Source: Methylophaga sp. OBS1 (GTDB lineage: Bacteria; Pseudomonadota; Gammaproteobacteria; Nitrosococcales; Methylophagaceae). Taken from it: a stretch of DNA of 52,425 bases. The stretch spans positions 1 to 52,425 of the forward strand of contig NZ_JAPDMS010000008.1 of the NCBI RefSeq assembly GCF_026319365.1, written 5' to 3'. The notes beneath the pieces are model-generated. The model did no database searches, was not told where the DNA came from, and worked only from the letters and a program-made list of their open reading frames with translations. Position numbers and translations under genes: made by a program. Positions 31,193 to 40,575 of the stretch are shown here, piece by piece. Each line of letters opens with the position of its first letter. The first letter of the stretch is position 1.

Positions 31193-32047
31193 TCAGGCAA
31201 GGTCACACAGAATATTATCTATCAACCTGACTGAGCCAAGTCGGGCGGCAACCAGAACTCGCAGTGCCGTTTTATCGCCGGTTTGTACCGGCTGCAGATT
31301 GTCGGCACGGCGGATTTCCAGATATTCCGGCTCAAATCCCGCTTCCTTGAGTTGAGTTTGAGCAGCCTGAAGCAATGCGTCAAGGTCGGTTTCGCCATTT
31401 TCCAGCGCTGTACGTATTGTCATCAACTGCTGATACAGCAATGGCGCCTGTAAACGCTGTTTTGCGGTCAGCAGATTATTACGCGAACTCATGGCAAGGC
31501 CACTATCCTCACGTCGGGTGGGCGCGCCCACAATATCCACCGGGATATTAAGATCGGCCACCAGCGTTTGGATCATTAACAACTGCTGATAGTCCTTTTC
31601 ACCGAATACCGCAATATCAGCCTGAACCATATTGAAAAGCTTGGTGACCACGGTAGCGACCCCATCAAAATGACCGGGACGACCCAGCCCACAAAGCTTG
31701 TCATCCATTCCGGGTACATGCACGCTAGTCTGCTTAGCCATTCCCAGCGGATACATGACGCTGTCATCGGGCGTAAATACCAAATCGCAATCGAGTTCAC
31801 TCAGAAGATTGATGTCTTCGTTTAAAGTGCGGGGGTATTTTTCCAGATCGCGCTGGTCGTTAAACTGCAGCGGGTTCACAAAAATACTGACGACGATGCG
31901 GTCGGCCAGTTCTCTTGCTTTCTTCACCAGCGACAGATGGCCCTCGTGCAGATTGCCCATGGTGGGCACAAACGCAATGACTTCGTTATTCGCCCGCCAG
32001 GTCTTGATTCGGGTACGTAAGGCAACGGTGCTATCGACCACCTGCAT
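31193..32047 (-). CDS. panC: Pantoate-beta-alanine ligase (pantothenate synthetase)
   Basis: 284 residues. Joins pantoate and beta-alanine with ATP to give pantothenate. ATP-binding signatures are clear: PTMGNLHEGHLSLV at about 29-42 and MSSRN near 185-189, with FGEKDYQQL in between. The ATG overlaps the panB stop by one base (TGATG), and panD lies 50 bases downstream, so substrate suppliers and ligase are made together. Confidence 0.98.
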   Translation of the reverse strand: MQVVDSTVALRTRIKTWRANNEVIAFVPTMGNLHEGHLSLVKKARELADRIVVSIFVNPLQFNDQRDLEKYPRTLNEDINLLSELDCDLVFTPDDSVMYPLGMAKQTSVHVPGMDDKLCGLGRPGHFDGVATVVTKLFNMVQADIAVFGEKDYQQLLMIQTLVADLNIPVDIVGAPTRREDSGLAMSSRNNLLTAKQRLQAPLLYQQLMTIRTALENGETDLDALLQAAQTQLKEAGFEPEYLEIRRADNLQPVQTGDKTALRVLVAARLGSVRLIDNILCDLA

Positions 32048-32841
32048 CAGAATTGCTGCTCCGGCGTCGGGAAGTCACCGCTTTTGACATCCTGCACGTA
32101 TTTGCTGATAGCCGCCTGTATCGCACCGGTATCTGCCAGAAAGTCATGGCTGAAACGCGGCCGCCTGCCCGGCGTCAGCCCCAGCATGTCATACACCACC
32201 AGCACCTGACCGTCACAGTCTTTACCAGCACCGATACCGATTACGGGGATAGACAATGCCTGGGTGACTCTGGCTGCAAGGGTGGCCGGTACACATTCCA
32301 GCACCAGCATATCGGCACCGGCCTGTTCCAGTTTCAGAGCATCAGCAAGCAACTCATCGGCCGCCTCTTTCTCACGCCCCTGAACAATATAGCCGCCCAA
32401 CCGGTGCACTGACTGCGGTAACAGCCCCAGATGGGCACAAACCGGGATCCCGCGTGCGGTTAATTCGGCAATCGTATCAGCGATGATCGCACCGCCTTCC
32501 AGCTTGACCATCTGTGCACCCCCTTCCGCCATCAGCCGCGCCGCATTGGCGATGGCCTGGCCGGGATTGGCATAGCTCATGAATGGCAGATCAGCGACGA
32601 TAAACGCTTTTTCGCTACCGCGGACCACATTGGCAGTATGATAAACCATGTCGTCCACAGTGACCGGGACCGTGCTTTCCTGGCCCTGTACCACCATACC
32701 CAGAGAATCACCGATCAAAATAACCTCAACGCCGGCTTCCTCCAGCGCATGGCTGAAACTGGCATCGTAAGCAGTCAGTACCGCGATTTTTTCCTGCGCC
32801 GCTTTCATTTTACGCAGCGCGGTCAGGCTCAAGCGACTCAT
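32047..32841 (-). CDS. panB: 3-methyl-2-oxobutanoate hydroxymethyltransferase
   Basis: 264 residues. Transfers a one-carbon unit from methylene-tetrahydrofolate to alpha-ketoisovalerate, the first committed step to pantothenate. The TIM-barrel motifs LTAYDASFS, LIGDSLGMV and VKLEGG are present, and IGIGAGKDCDGQVLV near 195-209 is characteristic. It starts two bases after the deoxynucleoside kinase stop, and one-carbon supply comes from glyA, also in this window. Confidence 0.98.
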   Translation of the reverse strand: MSRLSLTALRKMKAAQEKIAVLTAYDASFSHALEEAGVEVILIGDSLGMVVQGQESTVPVTVDDMVYHTANVVRGSEKAFIVADLPFMSYANPGQAIANAARLMAEGGAQMVKLEGGAIIADTIAELTARGIPVCAHLGLLPQSVHRLGGYIVQGREKEAADELLADALKLEQAGADMLVLECVPATLAARVTQALSIPVIGIGAGKDCDGQVLVVYDMLGLTPGRRPRFSHDFLADTGAIQAAISKYVQDVKSGDFPTPEQQF

Positions 32842-32843
32842 GA

Positions 32844-33503
32844 TTATTTCTTCTCTTTAATCGGAAGTGGATTGTAATAATGGCGTCCGCTTTGAATCGT
32901 ACAGATTTGCTCCAGGAGTTGCTGATAATCCTGTTCGCTGTTGACCAGATCAATCTGCTCAGCATTCACAATCAAAAGCGGTGAGGCATCGTAGTAATGG
33001 AAAAAGTCAGCGTAGGTATCAGCCAGCCGTTTCAGGTAGCCTTCTTCGATATGCTGTTCATAGCCGATACCACGTTGGGCAATTCGTGATTTCAGTACCG
33101 GCAGCGGTGCCTGCAGGTAAATCACCAAATCCGGGGTGCGATGATGCAATGTGAGGTTGTCATACACCATGTGATACAGCGCCAGTTCGTCATCATCCAG
33201 TGAAATCTGGGCAAACAGCTTGTCCTTTTCCACCATGAAATCGGCGATATGCAGATCATTGAACAAATCGTCCTGATTCAGGGTTTTACTGAGTTTGACC
33301 CGCTGCATCAGAAAACTGAGCTGGGTGGGCAACGCGGATTGCTTTGGGTAAAGATAAAACTTTTCCAGAAAAGGATTATGTTCCGGTTGTTCCATCAGGG
33401 TGGTGCCACCAAAGCTTTCCGCCAGGCGTTTCACCAGGTGCGTTTTGCCGACGCCGATAGGCCCTTCAACAACAATGTAATGATGGGGTAAAGACTGATT
33501 CAT
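32844..33503 (-). CDS. Deoxynucleoside kinase family protein
   Basis: 219 residues with a P-loop GPIGVGKT at 14-21 and the E-R/D-stretches of the deoxyadenosine/deoxyguanosine kinase family (MVYDNLTLHHRTPDLVIYLQ, KSRIAQRGIGYEQ). It would phosphorylate deoxynucleosides or a related small molecule in the cytoplasm. A family member is commonly found between folK and panB in gammaproteobacteria, which has led to suggestions of a cofactor-related role; the substrate is not settled. Its ATG overlaps the folK stop by four bases (ATGA). Confidence 0.88.
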   Translation of the reverse strand: MNQSLPHHYIVVEGPIGVGKTHLVKRLAESFGGTTLMEQPEHNPFLEKFYLYPKQSALPTQLSFLMQRVKLSKTLNQDDLFNDLHIADFMVEKDKLFAQISLDDDELALYHMVYDNLTLHHRTPDLVIYLQAPLPVLKSRIAQRGIGYEQHIEEGYLKRLADTYADFFHYYDASPLLIVNAEQIDLVNSEQDYQQLLEQICTIQSGRHYYNPLPIKEKK

Positions 33504-33988
33504 GACGGCTTGTTTTCCAACGGCTGTAATCCTTCCGGCGGGCAGTTGGCCTTTAGCATGACCAGGTCACCCAGCCCGGGAATCTGCAATGACGGCGCAA
33601 TTTCCGCCAGGGGATAAATCACAAAAGCACGCTCTGCGATGCCGGGATGCGGCACCGTCAAGCGTTCATCTCTGATGACTTTATCAGCATAAAGCAGGAT
33701 GTCGAGGTCCAAAGTGCGCTCACCCCAGTGACGCTTGCGGATACGGCCATGCTTTTGCTCAATCTGCTGCAGCGCATCCAGCAGTTGATGCGGCGATAAT
33801 TCAGTCTCCACCGCCACAACCGCATTGATGTAATCAGGCTGATCCTGTGGCCCCATTGGTGGGCTGTGGTAGAGGGATGATGCTGCGGTCAATGAGGTCG
33901 CTGAGATAGATTGAATAGCTTCTATCGCGCTACGAACCTGCTGCTGCGGATCGTCAAGATTACTGCCGAGCCCGATATAAACCCGCAT
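33500..33988 (-). CDS. folK: 2-amino-4-hydroxy-6-hydroxymethyldihydropteridine pyrophosphokinase
   Basis: 162 residues, typical length. HPPK transfers pyrophosphate from ATP to the pterin in folate synthesis. GLGSNL at 6-11 and GERTLDLDILLYAD at about 89-102 (with the two Mg-binding aspartates) and VPHPGIAERAFV are all conserved. It overlaps pcnB by one base (TAATG) and the kinase gene by four. Confidence 0.98.
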   Translation of the reverse strand: MRVYIGLGSNLDDPQQQVRSAIEAIQSISATSLTAASSLYHSPPMGPQDQPDYINAVVAVETELSPHQLLDALQQIEQKHGRIRKRHWGERTLDLDILLYADKVIRDERLTVPHPGIAERAFVIYPLAEIAPSLQIPGLGDLVMLKANCPPEGLQPLENKPS

Positions 33989-35361
33989 TAGTCATCCCTT
34001 TCCGCTTTTTTCGTGGCCGGCTTTCTGCGACGACGGCGACGCCGCGGCTTGGAAGTGGTTTTACCATTACCAGACAGACCCGCCACCATTTTTTCCTGTT
34101 CATTGGCCGAGACCTCCTGAAACCGGGTCCACCAGTCAACGATTTCTGACAATGGCTCACCGGCTTCGTGACGCAGTACCAGAAAGTCATAAGCTGCGCG
34201 GAATTTGGGGTGTAACAACGCACGGAAGGCGCGCTTACCCTGACGCTTCATCAATCTGGGCTGCATATTCCAGATATCTTTGGTAACCAGACTGAAACGT
34301 TTGGGGACAGCCACTCGCTGGACTTGATCCATAATCACTTCAGATGAGGCACGTTGCGTCGCCGGAATTTCGGGCATACCGTTTTCCATCAACAGCTGGG
34401 CCCGCTGTCTGACCGGTTCCCATAACAGGGCGGCAAACAAAAACGCTGGTGTAACCGGTCTGTCATCATCAATACGGCGGTCGGTGTTTTCCAGTGCCTT
34501 CATCAGCAAGGTACGGGGATAACCGTCTTTTTCTTCATGCAGCAGGGCGGCTGTTTGCGGGTACATTTCATCAAACAGGCCGTAGTGACACAACAGTTCG
34601 TGGGTAACGGCAGCATTACCGGTCAGGTACAGCTTCAGCGTCTCATCGAACAGTCGCGCCGGGGGAATATCCGCCAACAGAGCGGCCCATTTGAAAATGC
34701 CCTCCTCAGTCTGTTTGTCCAGCTTTAATCCCAGCTTGCCGACAAAACGAATGGCCCGTAGCATTCTGACCGGGTCCTCCCGATAACGGGTTTCGACATC
34801 GCCAATAAGCCGGATCAGACCGGCATTGAGGTCATCGATGCCGCCGGTGTAATCGACGATGGAGAAGTCACGGATGTTGTAGTAAAGCGCGTTGATAGTG
34901 AAATCACGGCGCCAGGCATCCTGTTCCAGCGTGCCGTAAACATTGTCCTGCATGATCCGGCCCTGTTCGTCCACATGGTTACTGGCTTCTGGGGGGGCAC
35001 GGAATGTGGCGACTTCAATGACGTCACGGCCGAAACGGACATGAACCAGTTTGAAGCGACGCCCGATTAGGCGGCTGCGGCGAAACAGGCTGTGCACCTG
35101 TTCCGGTAAGGCATTGGTGGCAACATCAAAGTCTTTGGGTTCATGCCCGAGCAGCAAGTCGCGTACACAGCCGCCGACCAGGTAGGCTTCATAGCCGGCG
35201 TCTTTGAGTGTGTAGAGAACATTCAGCGCATTCTGGCTGATTTGCTTGCGCGAGATGGTGTGCTCACTGCGTGGCACGATAACAGGCGCCTGAGGACCAC
35301 GACCTTTAGTGTCGTTTTTGCCTTTGACCAGTTTGTTAATGAATTTATTCAGAGACAGCAT
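33988..35361 (-). CDS. pcnB: Poly(A) polymerase I
   Basis: 457 residues. Adds 3' poly(A) tails that mark RNAs for decay. The nucleotidyltransferase core has LVGGCVRDLLLG and DFDVATNALPEQV (catalytic DxD), then the head/neck region RMLRAIRFVGKLG. The basic C-terminal tail (KPRRRRRRRKPATKKAERDD, about 438-457) is an RNA-binding extension usual in PcnB. The N-terminal KNDTKGRGPQAPVIVPRSEH also fits PcnB rather than a CCA-adding enzyme. It heads the pcnB-folK-kinase-panBC run. Confidence 0.95.
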   Translation of the reverse strand: MLSLNKFINKLVKGKNDTKGRGPQAPVIVPRSEHTISRKQISQNALNVLYTLKDAGYEAYLVGGCVRDLLLGHEPKDFDVATNALPEQVHSLFRRSRLIGRRFKLVHVRFGRDVIEVATFRAPPEASNHVDEQGRIMQDNVYGTLEQDAWRRDFTINALYYNIRDFSIVDYTGGIDDLNAGLIRLIGDVETRYREDPVRMLRAIRFVGKLGLKLDKQTEEGIFKWAALLADIPPARLFDETLKLYLTGNAAVTHELLCHYGLFDEMYPQTAALLHEEKDGYPRTLLMKALENTDRRIDDDRPVTPAFLFAALLWEPVRQRAQLLMENGMPEIPATQRASSEVIMDQVQRVAVPKRFSLVTKDIWNMQPRLMKRQGKRAFRALLHPKFRAAYDFLVLRHEAGEPLSEIVDWWTRFQEVSANEQEKMVAGLSGNGKTTSKPRRRRRRRKPATKKAERDD

Positions 35362-35411
35362 AAGCCGGGAATAATACCATGGGAATTAGCATCGCTCGTT
35401 TTTAATCCTTT

Positions 35412-35993
35412 TCAAAGCAGACTCATCTGTACCGGACTGAAAGAGCGACGATGAATGTCGGTCACACCCAGTTCGAGCAGCGCCTGTTGATGTTGTTTGG
35501 TTGGGTAACCTTTGTGTTTGGCAAAGCCATAGCCCGGGTACAATGCCTCCAGCTCAACCATCTCACGGTCCCGTGCGACCTTGGCAAGAATTGAGGCAGC
35601 AGCAATGGCCGGTTCGGACTGATCACCTTTAATCACGGTCGTAACCGAGCAATTCAAAGCCGGGGCATGAATGCCATCCACCAATACATGTTGCGGAGTA
35701 ATTGTCAGTGACTCCACAGCCCGCTTCATTGCCAGTAGTGAAGCCTGCAAAATATTGAGTTCATCAATTTCAACCGGCTCGGCCCTGCCGAGTGACCAGG
35801 CCAGGGCTTTTTCTTTAATCAATGGCTCAAGCAATTCTCGGCGTTTTTCGGTGAGCTTCTTGGAGTCGGCAAGGCCATGAATGGGATTATCCGGATCCAG
35901 AATGACAGCTGCGGTCACCACGGGACCCGCCAGTGGGCCTCGACCTACTTCATCAACCCCGGCGACCAGTACAATCTCAGTCATCCTGCTCAT
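35412..35993 (-). CDS. rnhB: Ribonuclease HII
   Basis: 193 residues. Removes RNA and single ribonucleotides from DNA. The catalytic set is seen: [14 protein letters not shown] (D-E near 14-15), LVDGIHAP and the Asp after [21 protein letters not shown]. The frame opens at ATG 35993 and has a second ATG at 35984; the first overlaps lpxB by 17 bases, the second by eight. Neither start has a clear advantage. Linkage lpxB-rnhB is standard in gammaproteobacteria. Confidence 0.96.
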   Translation of the reverse strand: MSRMTEIVLVAGVDEVGRGPLAGPVVTAAVILDPDNPIHGLADSKKLTEKRRELLEPLIKEKALAWSLGRAEPVEIDELNILQASLLAMKRAVESLTITPQHVLVDGIHAPALNCSVTTVIKGDQSEPAIAAASILAKVARDREMVELEALYPGYGFAKHKGYPTKQHQQALLELGVTDIHRRSFSPVQMSLL

Positions 35994-37128
35994 CCAGCCT
36001 GTCCAGAATCACCTGCGCGGCATTATCCGACCCACCCGCCGGTCCCAGGGCAGTCAGCACCTGCTGTCGAATATATTCGGCCTGTGACTTAGCCTGTGGA
36101 TCGGTAAGCAACGGCGTCAGATGCTGGTCCAGATTATCTACTGTGACGTCATCCTGAAGCAGTTCGGTAATGATATTGTCATTAGTGACGATATTGCAAA
36201 GCCCGACATAGGGGATTTTGACCAGATGCTTGAGAATCCGGTAACTCATCGGCGCCACGCGGTAAACAATAAGATGCGGTACCCCCATCAGGGCAATTTC
36301 CAGCGTCACGGTGCCGGAAGCAGCGACAATCGCATCACAGCTACGGATCACATCATAAAAGTCGCCGGATACCACCTTGATATCCAGCTTGGACTGCTTG
36401 AGCATCGGCTGCAGAAATGCTCTATCCAATCCCGGCGCCAGCGGTAATAACACTTCAAGATCAAAATGCCTTTGCTTAATTTTCTCCGCTGTCTGCAGCA
36501 TGATCGGCAACAGGGCTTCCACTTCGCTACGGCGGCTTCCGGGAAATAAACCTAAAACCCGGTGTTCCGGGGCAAGCTCAAAATGCGCTTTGGCCTGCCC
36601 GGTACTGAGATCGGAATGCACGGCGTCGACCAGTGGATGCCCGACACAGCTCACCGGCACGCCCGCATTCTGATACAGGGTTTCTTCGAATGGGAATAAC
36701 ACCGCCATATGATCGACATAACGGCGAATGGTTTTCACCCGGCCCGGCCGCCAGGCCCAGACCTTGGGGCTGATGTAATACAGCACCGGAATGCCCAACT
36801 TGTGTGCCTGTTTTGCGAGTTTCAGATTAAAACCGGGATAATCGACCAGGATCAGTAAGTCCGGTTTTTCCCGGCGCAGGCGCTCGACCAGCTGATTAAA
36901 GACAGCTTTAATCTCGCGGTAGCGCTTGAGCACTTCTACCAGGCCCATCACCGCCAGTTCTCTGAAGTCGGTAAAAATCTCGGCACCGGCCTGACGCAGC
37001 GCATCACCGCCGATACCAGAGACTTCGATCTCCGGGCGCCGGGCTTTGAGCGCGGCAATCATGCGGCCGGCGTGGGCATCACCCGATGCTTCACCGGCAA
37101 CAATGACAATCCGCTTAGGATCGCTCAA
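35977..37128 (-). CDS. lpxB: Lipid-A-disaccharide synthase
   Basis: 383 residues. Glycosyltransferase family 19 enzyme that condenses UDP-2,3-diacylglucosamine with lipid X at the inner membrane during lipid A synthesis. [14 protein letters not shown] at 10-23, [14 protein letters not shown] near 139-152 and [11 protein letters not shown] near 193-203 are diagnostic. The only matching start is TTG 37128, which overlaps the ribBA stop (TTGA); a non-ATG start at a coupled junction is plausible. lpxA and lpxD are not next to it. Confidence 0.96.
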   Translation of the reverse strand: MSDPKRIVIVAGEASGDAHAGRMIAALKARRPEIEVSGIGGDALRQAGAEIFTDFRELAVMGLVEVLKRYREIKAVFNQLVERLRREKPDLLILVDYPGFNLKLAKQAHKLGIPVLYYISPKVWAWRPGRVKTIRRYVDHMAVLFPFEETLYQNAGVPVSCVGHPLVDAVHSDLSTGQAKAHFELAPEHRVLGLFPGSRRSEVEALLPIMLQTAEKIKQRHFDLEVLLPLAPGLDRAFLQPMLKQSKLDIKVVSGDFYDVIRSCDAIVAASGTVTLEIALMGVPHLIVYRVAPMSYRILKHLVKIPYVGLCNIVTNDNIITELLQDDVTVDNLDQHLTPLLTDPQAKSQAEYIRQQVLTALGPAGGSDNAAQVILDRLDEQDD

Positions 37129-38243
37129 AACTCGTCGGCCTCGAGATAACCGGTTAATTCCAGACCGAAACCGGAGACCCCGGTCAGCTTGGTGGGCGTA
37201 CCAATGACCCGCATTTTTCTGACCCCGAGATCGGCGAGGATCTGGGCGCCGACACCGAAGGTCCGTAAATCCCAGCCACCCACTGCTGACGGTGGCGTTT
37301 CCGCTTCATCTTCCAGTTGGTAACGGGCAATTTTGGCAGCCAGTTGCTTATTCTGTTCGGGCTGACGCAGCACCACCAGCACCCCTTTGCCTGCCTGCTG
37401 AATCTTCTGCATGACTTCCGGAATCGGCCAGTGACTGGGGTCACGGACTGAACCTAACAAATCGCCCAGCGGGTCGGCCATGTGTACCCGCACCAGCGTT
37501 TCTTCTTCAGCCTCAATATCGCCGTAAACCAATGCCAGATGCACCTGGCCGTTGACTGAGTCCTGATAACTATGCAGCTTAAAATCACCATAATCGGTAG
37601 GAAAATCACAGTGTGACAGTTGCTTCACAGTCATTTCATTTTCCAGCCGGTAGCTGATGAGATCGGCAATAGTGCCGATCTTGAGATTGTGGGTCTGGGC
37701 AAATTTCTCCAGATCCGGTCTCCTTGCCATGCTGCCGTCATCATTGAGAATTTCGACAATCACCGCCGCTGGTGAGCAGCCTGAGAGCTGCGCCAGGTCA
37801 CAGCCGGCCTCGGTGTGGCCGGCCCGGGTCAGGACACCACCTGGCTGGGCTTTCAACGGAAAGATATGACCCGGCTGCACCAGGTCATCCGGTTTGGAGT
37901 CGGGATTGACTGCCACTTGCACGGTCAGCGCGCGATCGGCAGCGGAAATGCCTGTCGTGACACCTCTAGCGGCTTCAATTGAGACAGTAAAATTGGTCGA
38001 ATACGGCGTCTGGTTATCGGAGACCATCAGCGGCAGACGCAGTTCACGGCAGCGGTCTTCAGTCAAAGTCAGACAAATCAGACCACGGCCGAAACGGGCC
38101 ATAAAGTTGATGGCCTCGGGCGTCACCTTCTCGGCGGCCATGATCAGATCGCCTTCATTCTCGCGATCCTCATCATCCATGATGATAACCATCTTGCCCT
38201 GTTTCAGGTCTTCGATAATTTCAGCGGTCGAGTTGAGCTCCAT
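37125..38243 (-). CDS. ribBA: 3,4-dihydroxy-2-butanone 4-phosphate synthase with degenerate GTP cyclohydrolase II domain
   Basis: 372 residues. The N-terminal half (about 1-200) is a complete RibB domain: [25 protein letters not shown] and [13 protein letters not shown]; it makes the four-carbon riboflavin precursor from ribulose 5-phosphate. The C-terminal half aligns with GTP cyclohydrolase II by position but lacks the zinc-binding Cys cluster (the region reads [19 protein letters not shown] with no Cys), so it should not hydrolyse GTP. This degenerate fusion is common in gammaproteobacteria, where a separate RibA supplies that step. It starts within one base of the ribE stop. Confidence 0.94.
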   Translation of the reverse strand: MELNSTAEIIEDLKQGKMVIIMDDEDRENEGDLIMAAEKVTPEAINFMARFGRGLICLTLTEDRCRELRLPLMVSDNQTPYSTNFTVSIEAARGVTTGISAADRALTVQVAVNPDSKPDDLVQPGHIFPLKAQPGGVLTRAGHTEAGCDLAQLSGCSPAAVIVEILNDDGSMARRPDLEKFAQTHNLKIGTIADLISYRLENEMTVKQLSHCDFPTDYGDFKLHSYQDSVNGQVHLALVYGDIEAEEETLVRVHMADPLGDLLGSVRDPSHWPIPEVMQKIQQAGKGVLVVLRQPEQNKQLAAKIARYQLEDEAETPPSAVGGWDLRTFGVGAQILADLGVRKMRVIGTPTKLTGVSGFGLELTGYLEADEF

Positions 38244-38884
38244 CAGATAAATCCGTGTTTTTGCAGGGTATCGTGGCTGATGCCATCCTGTTTCTGTCCC
38301 GGCAACAGGCGTTCCAGGTAACGGGCAATTAAATCTACTTCCAGATTGACTACCGTGCCGGTTTTATAATCACTGATGATGGTCCATTCCATGGTGTGTG
38401 GAATGATATTGACTTCAAACCAGCCCGGTCCAACCTGGTTGACAGTGAGGCTGGTGCCATCGATACAGATTGAGCCCTTTTCGGCAATATAACGTTCCAG
38501 ATTGGCCGGCACTTCAAAGCGAAACTTGACCGAACGGGCCGAAGGTTCCATCAGCGCCACCTTGCCCAGGCCATCAACATGGCCACTGACGATATGACCA
38601 CCAAGCCGGTCTCCGACAGCCATTGCTTTTTCCAGGTTGACCCTGGAGCCTGGCGTTGCCTTACCCAGGCTGGTGCGATCCAGACTCTCGCGCGACACAT
38701 CAAAGCTGAGCTGTTTGCCCTGGATATCCACCACGGTCAGACAGACACCATTGACAGCAATGCTGTCACCCAGTTTGACATCATCGAGAGCCAGCGTGTC
38801 GGCATCGATTTTCAGTCTCAGATCCCCGCCGCTGGGCTGGACTGACTCCACTTTACCCACGGCTGCGATTATTCCGGTAAACAT
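38243..38884 (-). CDS. ribE: Riboflavin synthase, alpha chain
   Basis: 213 residues. Dismutates two lumazines into riboflavin. [12 protein letters not shown] opens the first of two similar barrel domains and [15 protein letters not shown] marks the second, the internal repeat typical of the enzyme. It overlaps ribBA by one base and lies 13 bases from the ribD stop. The lumazine synthase gene (ribH) that makes its substrate is not in the window. Confidence 0.97.
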   Translation of the reverse strand: MFTGIIAAVGKVESVQPSGGDLRLKIDADTLALDDVKLGDSIAVNGVCLTVVDIQGKQLSFDVSRESLDRTSLGKATPGSRVNLEKAMAVGDRLGGHIVSGHVDGLGKVALMEPSARSVKFRFEVPANLERYIAEKGSICIDGTSLTVNQVGPGWFEVNIIPHTMEWTIISDYKTGTVVNLEVDLIARYLERLLPGQKQDGISHDTLQKHGFI

Positions 38885-38897
38885 GCTTGTGTTTCCT

Positions 38898-40004
38898 TTA
38901 AAAGGCTTCGTTGTATTCGGGGGTGGCGGTAATACGCCAGTCCTGACCGATGGCCCGCATATCAGTGATATGCAGGGAGATGTTCTGTGCCATGGTTTCC
39001 ATGCCGGGCAGATGAAACACGCCGCGCGCCATATCGCCCATGATTTTGGGGGCCATGTAAATCACCAGTTCATCGATGAGACCGGCTTTAAGTAAAGCGC
39101 CGTTAAGTACGCCACCCGCTTCTACCATCAACTCGTTGATTTCACGCTGAGCCAGCACCGCCATCAGGGCATTGAGATCGATAATATCGCCATCGCCCGG
39201 CAACAGCACGGTATCGGTATTGTGCGGTGAGGGTTTATCGACCGCGGTTGCCAGTAACACTCTGTCCTGACTCAGAAGGCGGGCATCGGCGGGTATACGC
39301 ATCTGCCCATCTACAACAATACGTAGCGGCTGTCTGATTTTCTGTCCCTCAGGATACCAGTCAGAATGACCTTGGTGTGGCCGCACATTGAGCAGCGGAT
39401 CATCAGTCAGAATCGTGCCGATGCCGGTCAGAATGCCACTACTGCGGGCGCGTAGTTTCTGAACATCATTTCTGGCCTCCGGGCCGGTAATCCATTTACT
39501 CTCTCCGGATGCCATCGCAGTGCGACCATCAAGGCTCATCGCCAGTTTGCTGCGGATATAGGGTCGGCCGATACGCATCCGCTGACAGAAACCGGGATTC
39601 AGTTTTTCTGACTGGGCACTGAGAATATCGGTATGCACTTCGATACCGGCCTCGCGCAGTCGCTCGATACCGGTGCCGGACACTACCGGATTAGGGTCTG
39701 TCATAGACACAAAAACGCGCTTAACCATAGCATTGATTAGCGCTTCTACACAGGGCGGCGTACGGCCAAAATGGCTGCAGGGTTCCAGGGTGACATAACA
39801 ATCAGCGCCTTCGGCCTTTCCGCCTGCCTGATAGAGTGCATTGACTTCGGCATGGCCTTCACCGGCACGCATATGCCAGCCTTCAGCGATGATCTGATCG
39901 TTTTTGACCAGCACACAGCCAACCCGGGGATTGGGGTCGGTTGTATACAGGCCACGTTCGGCCAGTTGAATGGCTCTCGCCATATAATGTTCAGGTGTCG
40001 ACAT
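38898..40004 (-). CDS. ribD: Bifunctional riboflavin-specific deaminase/reductase
   Basis: 368 residues. The N-terminal deaminase domain (about 1-145) has the zinc-binding HAEVNAL and PCSHFGRTPPC motifs; the C-terminal reductase domain (about 150-368) has RPYIRSKLAMSLDGRTA and VEAGGVLNGALL. Together they convert the first pyrimidine intermediate of riboflavin synthesis to the ribityl form. ATG 40004 starts 85 bases after nrdR. Confidence 0.97.
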   Translation of the reverse strand: MSTPEHYMARAIQLAERGLYTTDPNPRVGCVLVKNDQIIAEGWHMRAGEGHAEVNALYQAGGKAEGADCYVTLEPCSHFGRTPPCVEALINAMVKRVFVSMTDPNPVVSGTGIERLREAGIEVHTDILSAQSEKLNPGFCQRMRIGRPYIRSKLAMSLDGRTAMASGESKWITGPEARNDVQKLRARSSGILTGIGTILTDDPLLNVRPHQGHSDWYPEGQKIRQPLRIVVDGQMRIPADARLLSQDRVLLATAVDKPSPHNTDTVLLPGDGDIIDLNALMAVLAQREINELMVEAGGVLNGALLKAGLIDELVIYMAPKIMGDMARGVFHLPGMETMAQNISLHITDMRAIGQDWRITATPEYNEAF

Positions 40005-40088
40005 GACAATCTCTTGCTGAACCGGTTGCCTCGGCGAATTTTTATTATGCCTGATAACGAAGCCCCTGACGCTATCAGCGAAACGGGT

Positions 40089-40565
40089 TTATTTCTTATC
40101 GGTGTCCGGCTCGGTCTGACTTTCCATCCGCTCGATTTCCTCGCGGAAGGCATTGACGTCCTGGAAGCTGCGATAGACTGAGGCAAAGCGCACATAGGCC
40201 ACTTCATCCAGTTCCCGCAGGGCATCCATCACCCAGTCGCCCACCAGGCGGCTGTCCACCTCACGTTCCCCGGTCGCCCACAGGCGGCGGGTGATGCCTT
40301 TCACCGCAGTATCGACATCATCAATACTGACAGGTCGTTTTTCCAAAGCCCGCATGATGCCGGCCCGCAGCTTGTTTTCATCAAACAACTCGCGGGAACG
40401 GTCGCGTTTAATCAGTCTGGGCAGACTGAGTTCAGCGGTTTCATAGGTGGTGAAGCGCTCATTACACTCGACGCACATACGCCGCCGGCGGATGGCATCG
40501 CCCTCCGCCGACAGCCGTGAGTCAACGACCTTGGAATCATCAGCACCACAAAACGGACAGCGCAT
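40089..40565 (-). CDS. nrdR: Transcriptional repressor NrdR
   Basis: 158 residues. An N-terminal zinc ribbon with C3-x2-C6 ([13 protein letters not shown]) and C31-x2-C34 is followed by an ATP-cone domain (about 46-136) with [17 protein letters not shown]. NrdR senses ATP/dATP and represses ribonucleotide reductase operons by binding NrdR boxes. It sits ten bases after glyA and before ribD, the classic glyA-nrdR-rib order. Confidence 0.98.
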   Translation of the reverse strand: MRCPFCGADDSKVVDSRLSAEGDAIRRRRMCVECNERFTTYETAELSLPRLIKRDRSRELFDENKLRAGIMRALEKRPVSIDDVDTAVKGITRRLWATGEREVDSRLVGDWVMDALRELDEVAYVRFASVYRSFQDVNAFREEIERMESQTEPDTDKK

Positions 40566-40575
40566 CAGTTAAATC

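Noticed and set aside
40005..40088. FMN riboswitch before the riboflavin genes
   Set aside because: None of the conserved RFN element landmarks were seen upstream of ribD, ribE or ribBA.
39746..40225. 159-residue minus-strand reading frame between nrdR and ribD
   Set aside because: Out-of-frame overlap with the 3' end of nrdR and the 5' end of ribD; both are secure genes.
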